Below, one piece after another: positions 1 to 8,542 of a DNA stretch of 55,674 nucleotides. The notes under the pieces were generated by a model. That model saw only the letters and a list, made by a program, of their open reading frames with translations, searched no databases and was not told the origin of the DNA. Positions within the stretch are counted from its first letter, which is position 1. Each line of letters starts with the position of its first letter. The DNA comes from Shewanella hafniensis. Lineage in GTDB: Bacteria > Pseudomonadota > Gammaproteobacteria > Enterobacterales > Shewanellaceae. The stretch lies in contig NZ_BPFD01000024.1 in assembly GCF_019655335.1 (NCBI RefSeq), positions 1 through 55,674 of the forward strand, written 5' to 3'. A program made the position numbers and the translations under genes.

Positions 1-84
1 GCCCGATTAGCCTGTGAAGTGAGTGGTGCAACAATGCCGCCAGCAGCAGGAACCCACCGAAGCGAGTCCGGCGTTCGCGCCTAA
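1..84 (+). CDS. tnpB: TnpB (IS200/IS605 OrfB) C-terminal end, partial
   Basis: Frame 1 from the first base reads a 27-residue tail that begins ARLACEVSG, continues through a PPAAGTHRSES stretch and stops at TAA (82-84). A [R/I]LACEVNG-type tail is typical of TnpB proteins of IS200/IS605 elements, RNA-guided nucleases related to Cas12. The rest of the gene lies to the left of the window, so intactness cannot be judged. The assignment is strengthened by the hairpin and GGATGTCAA element end just downstream, which are the usual partners of this tail. The identification is by recognition of the tail and end, not by a full alignment. Confidence 0.72.
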   Translation, partial: ARLACEVSGATMPPAAGTHRSESGVRA

Positions 85-127
85 CCGCAGTAGGAATCCT
101 CGTCGTTTACGGCGAGGAGGATGTCAA
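1..127 (+). mobile_element. Right end of an IS200/IS605-family element
   Basis: After the tnpB stop there is a short spacer, a hairpin (stem 97-105 with 110-118, loop TTTA, one G-T pair) and then GAGGATGTCAA ending at 127. IS200/IS605 elements lack inverted repeats and carry subterminal hairpins. The tetranucleotide TCAA (124-127) equals the right-hand cleavage site known for the IS608 type. I therefore place the element boundary after 127, within one or two bases. The left end is outside the window, so the target tetranucleotide cannot be seen. Confidence 0.65.
1..127 (+). ncRNA. Putative omega RNA (reRNA) 3' scaffold of TnpB
   Basis: In TnpB systems the guide RNA scaffold is made from the 3' end of tnpB and the element right end, and the guide is the flanking DNA. 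The hairpin at 97-118 followed by GGATGTCAA fits the last scaffold stem. If transcribed, the guide would begin at 128 (CAACCTTTCTTCTTCAATAC) and would be antisense to the last codons of the nlpE-like gene. The 5' limit of the RNA is outside or unknown. This is inference from family knowledge. Confidence 0.4.
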
Positions 128-567
128 CAACCTTTCTTCTTCAATACATAATGCTCGGCAAGTTCACCGGTAATGCGTTTGCCCTCAGTGTCTAGCATGA
201 TGAGTTGGTTTTCACCGACCAAATATTGACTACCATCCGCTAGGGTGATGTTGCGCCCTTGTTCATCCCAAACTGCGGTGCCTGTTACTTTGAAAATCCG
301 CTCATCTTTGCCTAAATAAACAGTCTTTAGCTCGAAGCTGTTATCTGCCCGCAGGCTGATATGGGTTTGGATCCCCTCACAGCTTGCACAGGGAACGACG
401 CCTTCATATTCACCGGGCCAGTCGAGTGCATTTTTGCTGGTATCGCCAAGGGAAATGCTGGCCGTTGCCTCGGTTTGTGCCGCCGTATTTGCACTTGGTT
501 GTGCGGGCTCTGAGCAGGCGGTGGTGAACAGGGCTAAAAAGGTGATTGTTAAGAGTGATTTGTTCAT
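124..567 (-). CDS. NlpE-like outer-membrane lipoprotein
   Basis: Predicted 147-residue lipoprotein of the NlpE N-terminal-domain family, which in E. coli senses surface contact, copper and lipoprotein sorting faults at the outer membrane and signals to Cpx. The start at 567 gives a clean signal peptide with lipobox FTTAC (Cys18); an upstream in-frame Met at 624 would put 19 unlikely residues before it. The family CXXC motif is CASC at residues 60-63, followed by EGIQTH. Only the N-terminal domain is present, with no C-terminal OB-fold domain, a form common outside enterics. The stop codon (124-126) lies inside the TCAA end of the neighbouring IS200/IS605 element, so the last residue and stop appear to be supplied by the insertion. 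Cpx coupling is not shown here. Confidence 0.8.
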   Translation of the reverse strand: MNKSLLTITFLALFTTACSEPAQPSANTAAQTEATASISLGDTSKNALDWPGEYEGVVPCASCEGIQTHISLRADNSFELKTVYLGKDERIFKVTGTAVWDEQGRNITLADGSQYLVGENQLIMLDTEGKRITGELAEHYVLKKKGC

Positions 568-984
568 ACCCGATCCCATTTGTTGAGTAAAATTTAGCAT
601 GTCAGTTGTTATCATACTCGGCAAGGTGTATTGAGCAAAATTTCTCTTATTATCATGTTATAACAATGTGTTATTTGCACCTCGATTGTTTATTTAGCTG
701 ATGGAACTTGCCCTTGGTGAAGATAAATTGTTGAAGTGATTGCATGCTCTCGCTCTGATTTTTCACTCTAACGACTCATCATTTGAGTTGAATAATGGCA
801 CTTCACTCCTCGTTTCGTGTTTATGAATTGGCAATAGAGAACAAAATTTAATCTCGAAATGTCAACATGGCCTCGTCACTTCCTAGATTGAATCTATACT
901 AAAATCTATCTCTTAGCGCTTGGGAGGTGGGCTTGTGGCGTTATCCAAAAACAATACAGAATCTTTAGGTGGATCAATATCATT
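568..984. other. Intergenic region between nlpE-like gene and histidine kinase
   Basis: This 417-bp AT-rich spacer separates divergent genes and must hold both promoters. A TATACT box lies at 895-900 about 85 bp before the kinase start, but I see no convincing -35 partner. No RNA gene, repeat or further coding frame is supported. Confidence 0.4.
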
Positions 985-2346
985 ATGACGCGCATGTTAG
1001 ACAGAATTCTATTCGATGTGAGTAAGTCCCAGGTGATCGATCAGGGGGATTTAACACAGGCATCGCAGTTGATTGTGTCATCCGTCTGCAAGGGACTTAA
1101 TATTTCCCGCGCCGGGATCTGGCTGTGGAGTGAAGATCACCAAAGTATTCAGTGTTTTTTCCTGCTCGATAATGCGCGCGTGCAGGAGCCATTAGTCATA
1201 ACCCGCAGCCAATATCCTCATTATTTCAGCTTGCTAGATAACGAACGCACTATCGTTGCTAATCACGCGCAAACGGATCTTGCTACCCATGAGTTTTTGG
1301 CTGGGTATTTGCAGCCAAATCACATCACCTCAATGCTCGATAGCCCAATACGACGCAGTGGCAAGATGGTTGGGATTATTTGCTCTGAACATCAAGGCAC
1401 ACCCCGTGAATGGACTCGGGATGAAAAAGCATTTGCTTCCGCGCTAGCCGATTTGTTTGCACGTGCAATGAGTGCGAAGGAAATTTTTGATTATCAACAA
1501 CAACTAAAGGCCATCAATGCGGATCTTGAAAGCCAAGTTGAACATAGAACAAAAGAATTAGAGGCGGCATTAGCTAACCTGAGTGCGACCCAAAACCACC
1601 TCGTCGAGAATGAAAAAATGGCGGCACTGGGAAGCTTAGTCGCTGGGGTCGCCCATGAGGTCAATACACCATTGGGGATAGCGGTGACGTCGGTAACCCA
1701 TTGTTTAGATGAACTGGCGTTATTGAAGGGATTTTTTGAGCGTAATGAACTGGATGAAGATAAGTTTTTAAGTTTTATTAATACTATGCAAGATGGATTA
1801 GGGTTAATTGAACGCAATCTTTCACGGGCGGCTGAGTTAGTGCATAACTTTAAACGTACGGCGGCCGATCAGTCCGTTCTGGAGCGTGAACGCTTTAATC
1901 TAAAGACCTATATATTCCAAATTTTTAGCTCGTTAAGACCTTTAATGCGCAAGAAAAACATCACCTTAACTGTTGAGTTAGATGACAATATTTTTATCGA
2001 TTCTTATCCCGGTGCGATTGCGCAAATATTTACTAACTTAGTGGCTAATAGTTTTCGCCATGGATTTCCTGATGATTTTACTGGAGATAAAGCAATCACT
2101 GTTCGAGTTGACAAGCTCAATGAACAAATTCGAATGATGTATCAGGATAACGGTGTGGGTATGTCCGATGAGGTTAAGGCTAAGGCGTTTGAGCCCTTTT
2201 TTACTACCGCGCGTAAGGAAGGCGGCACTGGGCTTGGTATGTCCATTATTTATAATCTGGTGACTCAGAAATTAAATGGCAGTATTTTGCTTACTTCCCA
2301 CCCCAATCAAGGCGTGAAAGTCGAAATTCAGATCCCCGAGCGGTAA
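985..2346 (+). CDS. Soluble GAF-domain sensor histidine kinase
   Basis: A 453-residue protein with no signal peptide or membrane segment, so a cytoplasmic sensor kinase. A GAF-like sensory domain spans about 20-160, a coiled-coil linker about 165-210, and the dimerisation/phosphoacceptor domain carries His224 in AHEVNTPLG. The ATPase domain shows an N box ([10 protein letters not shown], Asn around 355), a G1 box DNGVGM (388-393), FEPFFTT (402-408) and a G2 box GGTGLGMS (413-420). All catalytic motifs are intact. No response regulator gene is adjacent, so it is an orphan kinase in this window and its partner is unknown. The ligand of the GAF domain cannot be read from sequence. Confidence 0.88.
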   Translation: MTRMLDRILFDVSKSQVIDQGDLTQASQLIVSSVCKGLNISRAGIWLWSEDHQSIQCFFLLDNARVQEPLVITRSQYPHYFSLLDNERTIVANHAQTDLATHEFLAGYLQPNHITSMLDSPIRRSGKMVGIICSEHQGTPREWTRDEKAFASALADLFARAMSAKEIFDYQQQLKAINADLESQVEHRTKELEAALANLSATQNHLVENEKMAALGSLVAGVAHEVNTPLGIAVTSVTHCLDELALLKGFFERNELDEDKFLSFINTMQDGLGLIERNLSRAAELVHNFKRTAADQSVLERERFNLKTYIFQIFSSLRPLMRKKNITLTVELDDNIFIDSYPGAIAQIFTNLVANSFRHGFPDDFTGDKAITVRVDKLNEQIRMMYQDNGVGMSDEVKAKAFEPFFTTARKEGGTGLGMSIIYNLVTQKLNGSILLTSHPNQGVKVEIQIPER

Positions 2347-2369
2347 ATAGGACGGCCGTCGGTCTGTTA

Positions 2370-2640
2370 GAATCTAGGACGCTTCGTTTTAGAATCTAGA
2401 ACGTTGCTTCGCAACTGCTAGGATGCTCGCAAGCTCGCTGCTAGGATCTTGGAACGCCGCTTTGCGGCTACGGAACGTCACTGCGTGACAGACGGTTTAC
2501 TGCACGGGCTTCGCCCTGAGGGTGAGTGAACTTGCGAGCGTTCCGCAATCAGTAATCTGTCTTCCGTCAGCGCAGCGTTCTGTCAGCCGTAAACGAAGTG
2601 TTCTGTAATCTAGGGTGTTGCTTCGCAACTTCTAGAACCT
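2370..2640. repeat. Mosaic of short hairpins separated by CTAG-containing spacers
   Basis: Noncoding stretch between the kinase and rfbA with at least five small perfect palindromes of one design, a 4-5 bp stem around a 3-base loop. They are GTTGC-TTC-GCAAC (2403-2415 and again 2617-2629), GCCGC-TTT-GCGGC (2456-2468), GTCAC-TGC-GTGAC (2477-2489) and GGGC-TTC-GCCC (2506-2516). Between them recur GAACG, CTAGAA and CTAGGA. The stems differ in sequence while loop size and spacer words are kept. I do not recognise a named family. It could be a cluster of interspersed repeats, or a transcribed structured leader or trailer. Confidence 0.65.
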
Positions 2641-2727
2641 CGCAAGCCTTTGGCCGGTCTGCTTTTCCATGCGTTTGTATGCTACACTCTTTGCACTTTA
2701 ATTGAGTCACTAATCCTAGATATATCA

Positions 2728-3618
2728 ATGAGAAAAGGCATTTTACTGGCGGGGGGCACTGGCTCTCGGCTCTATCCTATGACGCAGGTTGTGTGTAAGC
2801 AACTGCTGCCAATCTATGATAAACCTATGATTTATTACCCCCTTGTCACCCTAATGCAGGCTGGCATTCGGGAGATATTGATCATTTGCACTCCCCATGA
2901 TTTGCCGCTTTTTCGTGCCCTGTTAGGGGATGGTTCCCGTTGGGGGATTCGGCTCGAGTATGCCGAGCAGTCGTCGCCAAAGGGCTTGGCTGAGGCATTA
3001 ATTATTGCCGAGTCCTTTTTAGCAGGGGATGCATGTGCGCTCATCTTAGGTGATAACTTATTTTATGGTCAGCATCTTAGCGCGAACCTACAAAAAGCAT
3101 TACAAATGCAATCGGGTGCGACTGTCTTTGGCTATCATGTGGCAAACCCTAATGCCTATGGCGTGGTTGAATTTGATGATTCAGGGAAAGCCATTTCAAT
3201 CGAAGAGAAACCCTTAGCGGCGCGGTCTTCCTATGCGATTCCTGGATTGTATTTTTTTGATAGTCGAGCCTGTGATTTTGCCAAGAGTGTGCATCCTTCG
3301 GCGCGGGGAGAGTTGGAGATTGTCGATGTGATCAGCCGTTATTTAAGTTTAGGTGAACTACAGGTTGAGATTATGGGGAGAGGAACCGCCTGGCTTGATA
3401 CTGGGACGCCCGACGCTATGGCTGAGGCAACACAATTTGTTGCCGCGATTGAAAAACGGCAAGGGCTTAAAATCAATTGCCCTGAAGAAACCGCATTTTA
3501 TCTCGGCTGGATTGATGTTGTACAGTTGCAAGCATTAGCGCAACCTTTATTGAAAAGTGGTTATGGCGAGTATTTATTAGGACTGCTTAATAAACAGGTA
3601 TTTAATGAAGTGTATTGA
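2728..3618 (+). CDS. rfbA: Glucose-1-phosphate thymidylyltransferase
   Basis: A 296-residue RmlA/RfbA, which joins dTTP and glucose-1-phosphate to make dTDP-glucose, the entry step to dTDP-rhamnose and other dTDP-sugars. The start at 2728 puts the nucleotide-binding signature [11 protein letters not shown] right at the N-terminus, as in the family; the frame is open upstream to 2650 but that part is not RmlA-like. Other family motifs seen are the metal-site segment LGDNLFYG and [11 protein letters not shown] near residue 220. The gene overlaps rfbC by 14 bp, so the two are co-translated. rfbB and rfbD are absent from the window. No strong Shine-Dalgarno is visible before 2728. Confidence 0.93.
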   Translation: MRKGILLAGGTGSRLYPMTQVVCKQLLPIYDKPMIYYPLVTLMQAGIREILIICTPHDLPLFRALLGDGSRWGIRLEYAEQSSPKGLAEALIIAESFLAGDACALILGDNLFYGQHLSANLQKALQMQSGATVFGYHVANPNAYGVVEFDDSGKAISIEEKPLAARSSYAIPGLYFFDSRACDFAKSVHPSARGELEIVDVISRYLSLGELQVEIMGRGTAWLDTGTPDAMAEATQFVAAIEKRQGLKINCPEETAFYLGWIDVVQLQALAQPLLKSGYGEYLLGLLNKQVFNEVY

Positions 3619-4144
3619 AACTGAGTTAGCAGAGGTGCTGGTATTTGAGCCTCGGGTATTTGGCGATGAACGCGGCTTTTTTATGGAAACCTTTAGGCAA
3701 TCCTATTTTGATGACTGCCTAGCCAATCGAGGACTTCCAGCTTCTGTTTTTGTACAGGAAAATCACAGCCGATCGCAGCAAAATGTCCTGCGGGGATTAC
3801 ATTATCAATTGCTGCAGCCCCAAGGGAAACTTGTGCGAGTGTGTGCCGGTCGTATTTTCGATGTGGCCGTGGATATTCGTAAACACTCATCGACCTATGG
3901 GAAATGGGTGGGGCGAATATTATCGGCCGATAACCACTTGCAGATGTGGATCCCACCCGGTTTTGCCCACGGTTTTTACGTGCTGAGTGATTATGCCGAT
4001 GTGATTTACCGTTGCACCGATTATTACGCGCCGCAGGATGAATATGTGCTTGCTTGGGACCATGCCGACTTCGGCATCGATTGGCCCTTGCTAGCTGCAC
4101 CGATTTTATCGACGCGGGATAGCGACGCCAGCGCCGCATCATAA
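3605..4144 (+). CDS. rfbC: dTDP-4-dehydrorhamnose 3,5-epimerase
   Basis: A 179-residue RmlC of normal length. It epimerises C3 and C5 of dTDP-4-keto-6-deoxyglucose in dTDP-L-rhamnose synthesis. The family core is clear: [17 protein letters not shown] (catalytic His in LRGLHYQ, around residue 65), [25 protein letters not shown] and YKC-like YRCTDYY. The start lies inside the 3' end of rfbA, an overlap suggesting translational coupling. Without rfbB and rfbD here, the product must join enzymes encoded elsewhere, or serve another dTDP-6-deoxysugar. Confidence 0.93.
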   Translation: MKCIETELAEVLVFEPRVFGDERGFFMETFRQSYFDDCLANRGLPASVFVQENHSRSQQNVLRGLHYQLLQPQGKLVRVCAGRIFDVAVDIRKHSSTYGKWVGRILSADNHLQMWIPPGFAHGFYVLSDYADVIYRCTDYYAPQDEYVLAWDHADFGIDWPLLAAPILSTRDSDASAAS

Positions 4145-4177
4145 AACCAATCAGGCTTTGTATTAGAAGGAATGACA

Positions 4178-5272
4178 ATGAGCTTATTATTTTCGCCTTT
4201 GACCTTAGGTCAACTCGAGCTAGCGAACCGGATTATTATTGCGCCTATGTGCCAGTATTCGGCGGAAAACGGCCAAGCAACCGATTGGCATACGATTCAC
4301 TTAGGCAGCATGGCGTTATCGGGGGCGGGAATGCTCATTTTAGAGGCGACTGCTGTTTTGCCCAATGGCCGGATCTCCTATGCAGATTTAGGCCTGTGGG
4401 ATGACAAAACGGAAGCTGCCTTAGATAAAACTCTCAAATCTATCCGCAAGTATTCAAATATGCCGATGGCGATACAACTTGCCCATGCGGGACGTAAAGC
4501 ATCAACTCGAAAACCTTGGGAAGGTGGCGGCACTATTGCACCCGATGAATTTAATGGTTGGCAAACGATAGCCCCTTCAGCGCAGGCATTTTATCAAGAC
4601 GCAGTGTTACCCCGGGCGATGACATTCGATGACATTGATGAGCTTATCGCGGCATTTGTTAGTTCTGCACAAAGAGCCGAACGATTAGGACTTGATGGAA
4701 TTGAAATTCATGCTGCCCATGGTTATTTGCTGCATCAGTTTTTATCACCATTATCGAACCAACGCACCGATAAATATGGTGGTAGCTTAGAGAACCGTCT
4801 GCGCTTATTGTTAGCCGTGTTTGATGCCATTAAGGCCGTTATATCACCTAAAATGGTGCTCGGTGTGCGGATTTCGGCAACCGATTGGGTCGATGGTGGT
4901 TGGGATTTAGCCCAAAGCCTCGTCTTGGCAAAAGCATTAGAGGCCCGAGGCTGTGATTTTATCCATGTGAGTACCGGCGGGTTAAGTCCACTGCAGCAAA
5001 TCCCTGTGGCAGAACACTTTCAAGTGCCTTTTGCCGAGGCCATTAAAGCTAAGGTCAATATGCCTGTGATTGCCGTGGGGTTAATCACGGATGCTAATAA
5101 AGCGGAAACGATTCTGGCACAGGGGCAAGCCGATGCTATCGCGCTTGCTCGCACTATGCTCTATGACCCCCATTGGCCTTGGCATGCGGCAGCAACACTC
5201 GGTGCAACGGTTAAAGCGCCGCCACAGTATTTACGCTCATCGCCACATGGGATCAAGTCGCCAATAGAGTAG
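4178..5272 (+). CDS. NADH:flavin oxidoreductase, old yellow enzyme (YqjM-like)
   Basis: A 364-residue FMN-dependent TIM-barrel ene-reductase of the old yellow enzyme family, thermophilic-like or YqjM class. Evidence is FSPLTLGQLELANRI at the start, APMCQYSA with the redox-tuning Cys, the substrate-binding pair in EIHAAHGYLLHQF, SPLSNQRTDKYGGSLENR and a C-terminal phosphate-binding segment around ALARTMLYDP. AGAAGGA at 4165-4171 lies 6 bp before the ATG at 4178 and directly abuts the upstream ATG at 4172, so 4178 is the better start. These enzymes reduce activated C=C bonds; the physiological substrate is unknown. It ends at a strong shared terminator. Confidence 0.9.
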   Translation: MSLLFSPLTLGQLELANRIIIAPMCQYSAENGQATDWHTIHLGSMALSGAGMLILEATAVLPNGRISYADLGLWDDKTEAALDKTLKSIRKYSNMPMAIQLAHAGRKASTRKPWEGGGTIAPDEFNGWQTIAPSAQAFYQDAVLPRAMTFDDIDELIAAFVSSAQRAERLGLDGIEIHAAHGYLLHQFLSPLSNQRTDKYGGSLENRLRLLLAVFDAIKAVISPKMVLGVRISATDWVDGGWDLAQSLVLAKALEARGCDFIHVSTGGLSPLQQIPVAEHFQVPFAEAIKAKVNMPVIAVGLITDANKAETILAQGQADAIALARTMLYDPHWPWHAAATLGATVKAPPQYLRSSPHGIKSPIE

Positions 5273-5343
5273 AGCGCTTAACTTGATATTTATCGGTGGC
5301 ATTAAGTCCTCGATTTTTTAAACCGTTTTTATGGGCAGAAAAC

Positions 5344-5373
5344 AAAACGGGCAAGAATTATCTTGCCCGTTTT
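5344..5373. terminator. Bidirectional terminator between OYE gene and yjbH
   Basis: A perfect 13-bp stem, AAAACGGGCAAGA (5344-5356) with its complement (5361-5373), has loop ATTA, a T run on the plus strand and an A run that serves the minus strand. The two flanking genes converge on it. Confidence 0.92.
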
Positions 5374-5389
5374 TAGTTTTAGCTAGGTA

Positions 5390-7747
5390 CTATTTTGCTG
5401 GTTCAACACTCGGTCTGGTATACCAGGGCGCACGAGCGTCAGTGACATCAAATAAGTTGTACTTACGGCCGAGCATTTGACCACCGTCGCGGGTCAGCGG
5501 CATCCATGATAGGAAGGCGCGGCTGTGGGTGGACTTGATGGTCATTAGATCGAATGGCACCGAAATATAGAAGCCCTTAGTAAAGCTGCCTTCACCATAT
5601 TCTTCTGCCGATAGGTCAGTCTTAGTCGCAAATGCGCCGACAATCACACCGCTATCAAACTGTTTAGAGAAGTCAACCGTCACGCCTTTATCTTCGGTAA
5701 GATACTGCCCCGCGCTTATTCTAAGCAAAGTATTGGGGAACCACTCCGGCTGGTAATAAGCCGTTGCATGCCCAGTCACAACACCGGTTTGCACTCGATA
5801 AGCCCGATTGGTTAGAGGGTCAAATTGGTTTTCGTCACTAAAAAAACCGAACATACTGTCGGGATCTCGCTGTTTCGCATAGTTAATATCAAAACCAAAT
5901 GCCCATTGGCTATTGAGTGGACGATAGAGAAATTCTGTCCCCACACCGCCATACATCATCTCTAAATATCCGCCATAGGCTTGGTAGGAAATGTTATCAC
6001 TAAGATTATCCATCCATGTCAATTGGAGGTTATTAACCCGCACTGGGTTATCATGAACGTACTGGCGTATTAACGTTCTTACTCGTTTCAAGTCGGTACC
6101 GTCTGGTGGTACGTCATATAAAAACTTATCGTAGTTATCGTATAAGTTGAGATAAAGAGAACCGCCAAATTCGAAATTATCGGTAAACTTATAGTTTGCA
6201 CTCCCAGTAACACCGATATTAAACATGTAGAAGCCTTCTGAGCCTCCGAAGGATTGCACCATAGTGGGAGCAACATCGAAGCCTAATTTATCCAGCCAAT
6301 CTTCATTAGTACGCGTTACTAACTCACCTTGGGGTAAGCGTGGGACAACAACTTGACTCGCATCAGTAACCTTAGCATTGAGGTAACCAAAGCTGGCTAC
6401 TTGGGCAAATTTTTCTGCATCAATACGCGTTTCTGTAATCGGCTGGCTATAATGGGTCTCAATTAAGCGATATTCTTTGATTTGAGATAATTCACTATTA
6501 TTAGCGAGTATAGTAGCGGCCCTTTGATGGGCTTCATTTCTATCACGATATTTAGTTTGCTCTCCAACCACGGTAATACTGTCAGAGTCGAGGTAAATTT
6601 TAGCGTTGCTATAGCCTGAAATCGTTTGCAGATCCTGCGCAACCTTATTCCAGTCAATTGTTGTTTTTAACATTGCTTCTTTAGGCTGAACGATTAAATG
6701 TGTGTCAGCTATTTCTGCTTTGATGTGTAGAGTGGTGTCAGCCTTCGCAATGATATTTTCTGAAGGGCTAACACTATCTAATGGAATATTGGCTGTTTGC
6801 ACATGCGTTAATGGTGCCGCTGGTATTGGCTTATATTTAGCTGCAGCAGGATCGCGCTTTATCTGAGTTAAGGTATTGAAATTCGTTTGTAAACTAAAAC
6901 CGAGCGTCCAAGTATTACCACGTTCATAACTTAAATGCAGATCGCCCCAGTCACCAAATCGGTATAGTAAACCATAGTTGAATTTGCTGTCCTGTGGCAT
7001 AGCAATATCACCTCGAACAACAGGGAAGTCGGATTGATAATCGTTGCCGTCATATTCAAGCTTTAGACGCAACGGTTTCCATGGAGTTTGATACTCAACG
7101 CCACCGAATAGTGCAGCACAGCCCTTAAACCAACGCTGATAATCAACCGTTCCCCCTTTACCTCCATAGGAAGTGTCACGATCGCAGTTATAGTTAAGAT
7201 CCTTTTTATCTGAAGTTAGGTTGCCGCTATTACCGATATAACCCCAGCCAATCCCTAAGGTGAAGTCTAGTGGGCCGACTCGTTTAGTCGCTGCAATAAA
7301 CTCGCCATCGAACAAGCCTGTTCCGCCAAAGTCGCGTACACCAATAGAGGTTTCTGGAAGCCAGTTTGTTTCTTCAAGCAACCGAACTTTAAAGTCAATA
7401 CCTTTATCGGTGTACTTAGTGTTACCACTGAAATTGGGGTCGTTACTATAGAGTAAATCTTGCACTTGGGTGTAACGAACAGTGGTCTCAAACCAAGGAA
7501 ACAGCTGAACTGAGGCTGTGAAGTGCTGATATTCGTCGTTATAGCTAGTCGCAAAATTAAATTCGCCTTCAGGCGCCATACGGCCTGTGGGCATTTGCAT
7601 TAAACCAACACCGCCAAAATCTGATTGCGAGGCTAACAGTGTTGGATAAGAAAACTCATCTGCAGTTACCTGGAGTAATGGTAATAATGCCAAAGACAGT
7701 GCAGATAATCGGCCTAAGGTATGGATTGTGTGGCTAGACTTTTTCAT
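5390..7747 (-). CDS. yjbH: YjbH/WbfB-type outer-membrane exopolysaccharide protein
   Basis: A 785-residue protein with an N-terminal signal peptide (about 1-29, cleaved near VTADE). A YjbH-type beta-barrel follows, rich in alternating aromatic strands, with the family's opening FGGVGLMQMPTGRMAPEGEF. A periplasmic alpha/beta segment lies around 350-470 and a second barrel-like part runs to the C-terminus. YjbH/GfcD proteins are thought to form an outer-membrane conduit for capsule or exopolysaccharide. Its ATG shares one base with the stop of yjbG (TAATG), so the genes are translationally coupled, and it is last in a yjbEFGH operon. Function beyond the family name is inference. Confidence 0.88.
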   Translation of the reverse strand: MKKSSHTIHTLGRLSALSLALLPLLQVTADEFSYPTLLASQSDFGGVGLMQMPTGRMAPEGEFNFATSYNDEYQHFTASVQLFPWFETTVRYTQVQDLLYSNDPNFSGNTKYTDKGIDFKVRLLEETNWLPETSIGVRDFGGTGLFDGEFIAATKRVGPLDFTLGIGWGYIGNSGNLTSDKKDLNYNCDRDTSYGGKGGTVDYQRWFKGCAALFGGVEYQTPWKPLRLKLEYDGNDYQSDFPVVRGDIAMPQDSKFNYGLLYRFGDWGDLHLSYERGNTWTLGFSLQTNFNTLTQIKRDPAAAKYKPIPAAPLTHVQTANIPLDSVSPSENIIAKADTTLHIKAEIADTHLIVQPKEAMLKTTIDWNKVAQDLQTISGYSNAKIYLDSDSITVVGEQTKYRDRNEAHQRAATILANNSELSQIKEYRLIETHYSQPITETRIDAEKFAQVASFGYLNAKVTDASQVVVPRLPQGELVTRTNEDWLDKLGFDVAPTMVQSFGGSEGFYMFNIGVTGSANYKFTDNFEFGGSLYLNLYDNYDKFLYDVPPDGTDLKRVRTLIRQYVHDNPVRVNNLQLTWMDNLSDNISYQAYGGYLEMMYGGVGTEFLYRPLNSQWAFGFDINYAKQRDPDSMFGFFSDENQFDPLTNRAYRVQTGVVTGHATAYYQPEWFPNTLLRISAGQYLTEDKGVTVDFSKQFDSGVIVGAFATKTDLSAEEYGEGSFTKGFYISVPFDLMTIKSTHSRAFLSWMPLTRDGGQMLGRKYNLFDVTDARAPWYTRPSVEPAK

Positions 7748-8532
7748 TACAGAGCCCGATTCCTAAGTAATTCAACAATGTTTTCATTCAGTTGAGTGTA
7801 GTCATCAAATAGACTTGAAAACTCAACGTAGAGACTTGCTCCAGGAGCAATATCTTGCTCTTGATGATTCCAATAAGCGATGGGTTGTTTTATCGCTTTG
7901 CCATCGGGTTGAATAATCCACACAAAACTTGTTTCAGCATTATCGAGTAACCCTGCTTGTTTGAGGTAATCTTTGCTAGTCTTTTGGCCTTGCCATGTCA
8001 AATCCCCTGTTTGAGCTACTGCACCAAGCACTGTGACAGTGCTTGGACGAGGCGGTAAGACTAATAGGAAACGACCATCAATTAGCGAGTTGTATGAATC
8101 ATTGATACGAATAAGGTCAATATCTAGAGGCTGCATTACGCGCTGCCCAAGTTGTAGACTGCGAATAAGTTGTGCGAGCTTAGCCAGTTTTGCGATGTAA
8201 GCACTGTCGTCTTTTACTTGGCCTATTTTAGCTAACTGGCTCAATACTTGCTGACGTTTCGTTTCTAAAGCGGCGGTATTTTGAATATCGAGTAATGCCG
8301 CACCTAACCAATAAATAGGAACAATCTCTTTATTCGTGGTTTTATTATATGCTGGGAGTTGCTGTAATCCGTCTTGTACTATTTTATCTATACGCACTGC
8401 TGTCGGATAGTTTAGTTGAACCTGAGCATCCTGATTCGTAGATGTACTGATGAATAACTGGGTTTCAGCATGAACGGTTGCCGTTAGTGCTGAACTAAGT
8501 ACAAGTGCCAATGGCGCGATGTAATATCTCAT
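7747..8532 (-). CDS. yjbG: GfcC/YjbG-family capsule biosynthesis periplasmic protein
   Basis: A 261-residue exported protein of the GfcC/YjbG/WbfC family. The ATG at 8532 opens a clear signal peptide (MRYYIAPLALV to VHAE). The upstream open frame starts only at a TTG at 8553 and would overlap yjbF, so 8532 is preferred, 10 bp after the yjbF stop. The C-terminal third (VTVLGAVAQTGDLTW, then a YLKQAGLL segment) resembles the SLBB-like folds seen in GfcC and polysaccharide export proteins. It is the third gene of the yjbEFGH operon and is coupled to yjbH by a one-base overlap. Its likely role is in periplasmic handling of an exopolysaccharide. Confidence 0.85.
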   Translation of the reverse strand: MRYYIAPLALVLSSALTATVHAETQLFISTSTNQDAQVQLNYPTAVRIDKIVQDGLQQLPAYNKTTNKEIVPIYWLGAALLDIQNTAALETKRQQVLSQLAKIGQVKDDSAYIAKLAKLAQLIRSLQLGQRVMQPLDIDLIRINDSYNSLIDGRFLLVLPPRPSTVTVLGAVAQTGDLTWQGQKTSKDYLKQAGLLDNAETSFVWIIQPDGKAIKQPIAYWNHQEQDIAPGASLYVEFSSLFDDYTQLNENIVELLRNRAL

Positions 8533-8542
8533 AATGGTTCCA

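Noticed and set aside
90..127. REP/RAYT palindrome reading of the left-edge hairpin
   Set aside because: The adjacent tnpB tail and TCAA end explain it better as an IS200/IS605 right end.
2650..2727. Extended N-terminus for rfbA
   Set aside because: Those 26 residues lie in the repeat-rich leader and precede the universal RmlA start GGTGSRLYP by an atypical extension.
3693..4178. 161-residue minus-strand frame across rfbC
   Set aside because: Pure antisense shadow of a strongly supported gene.
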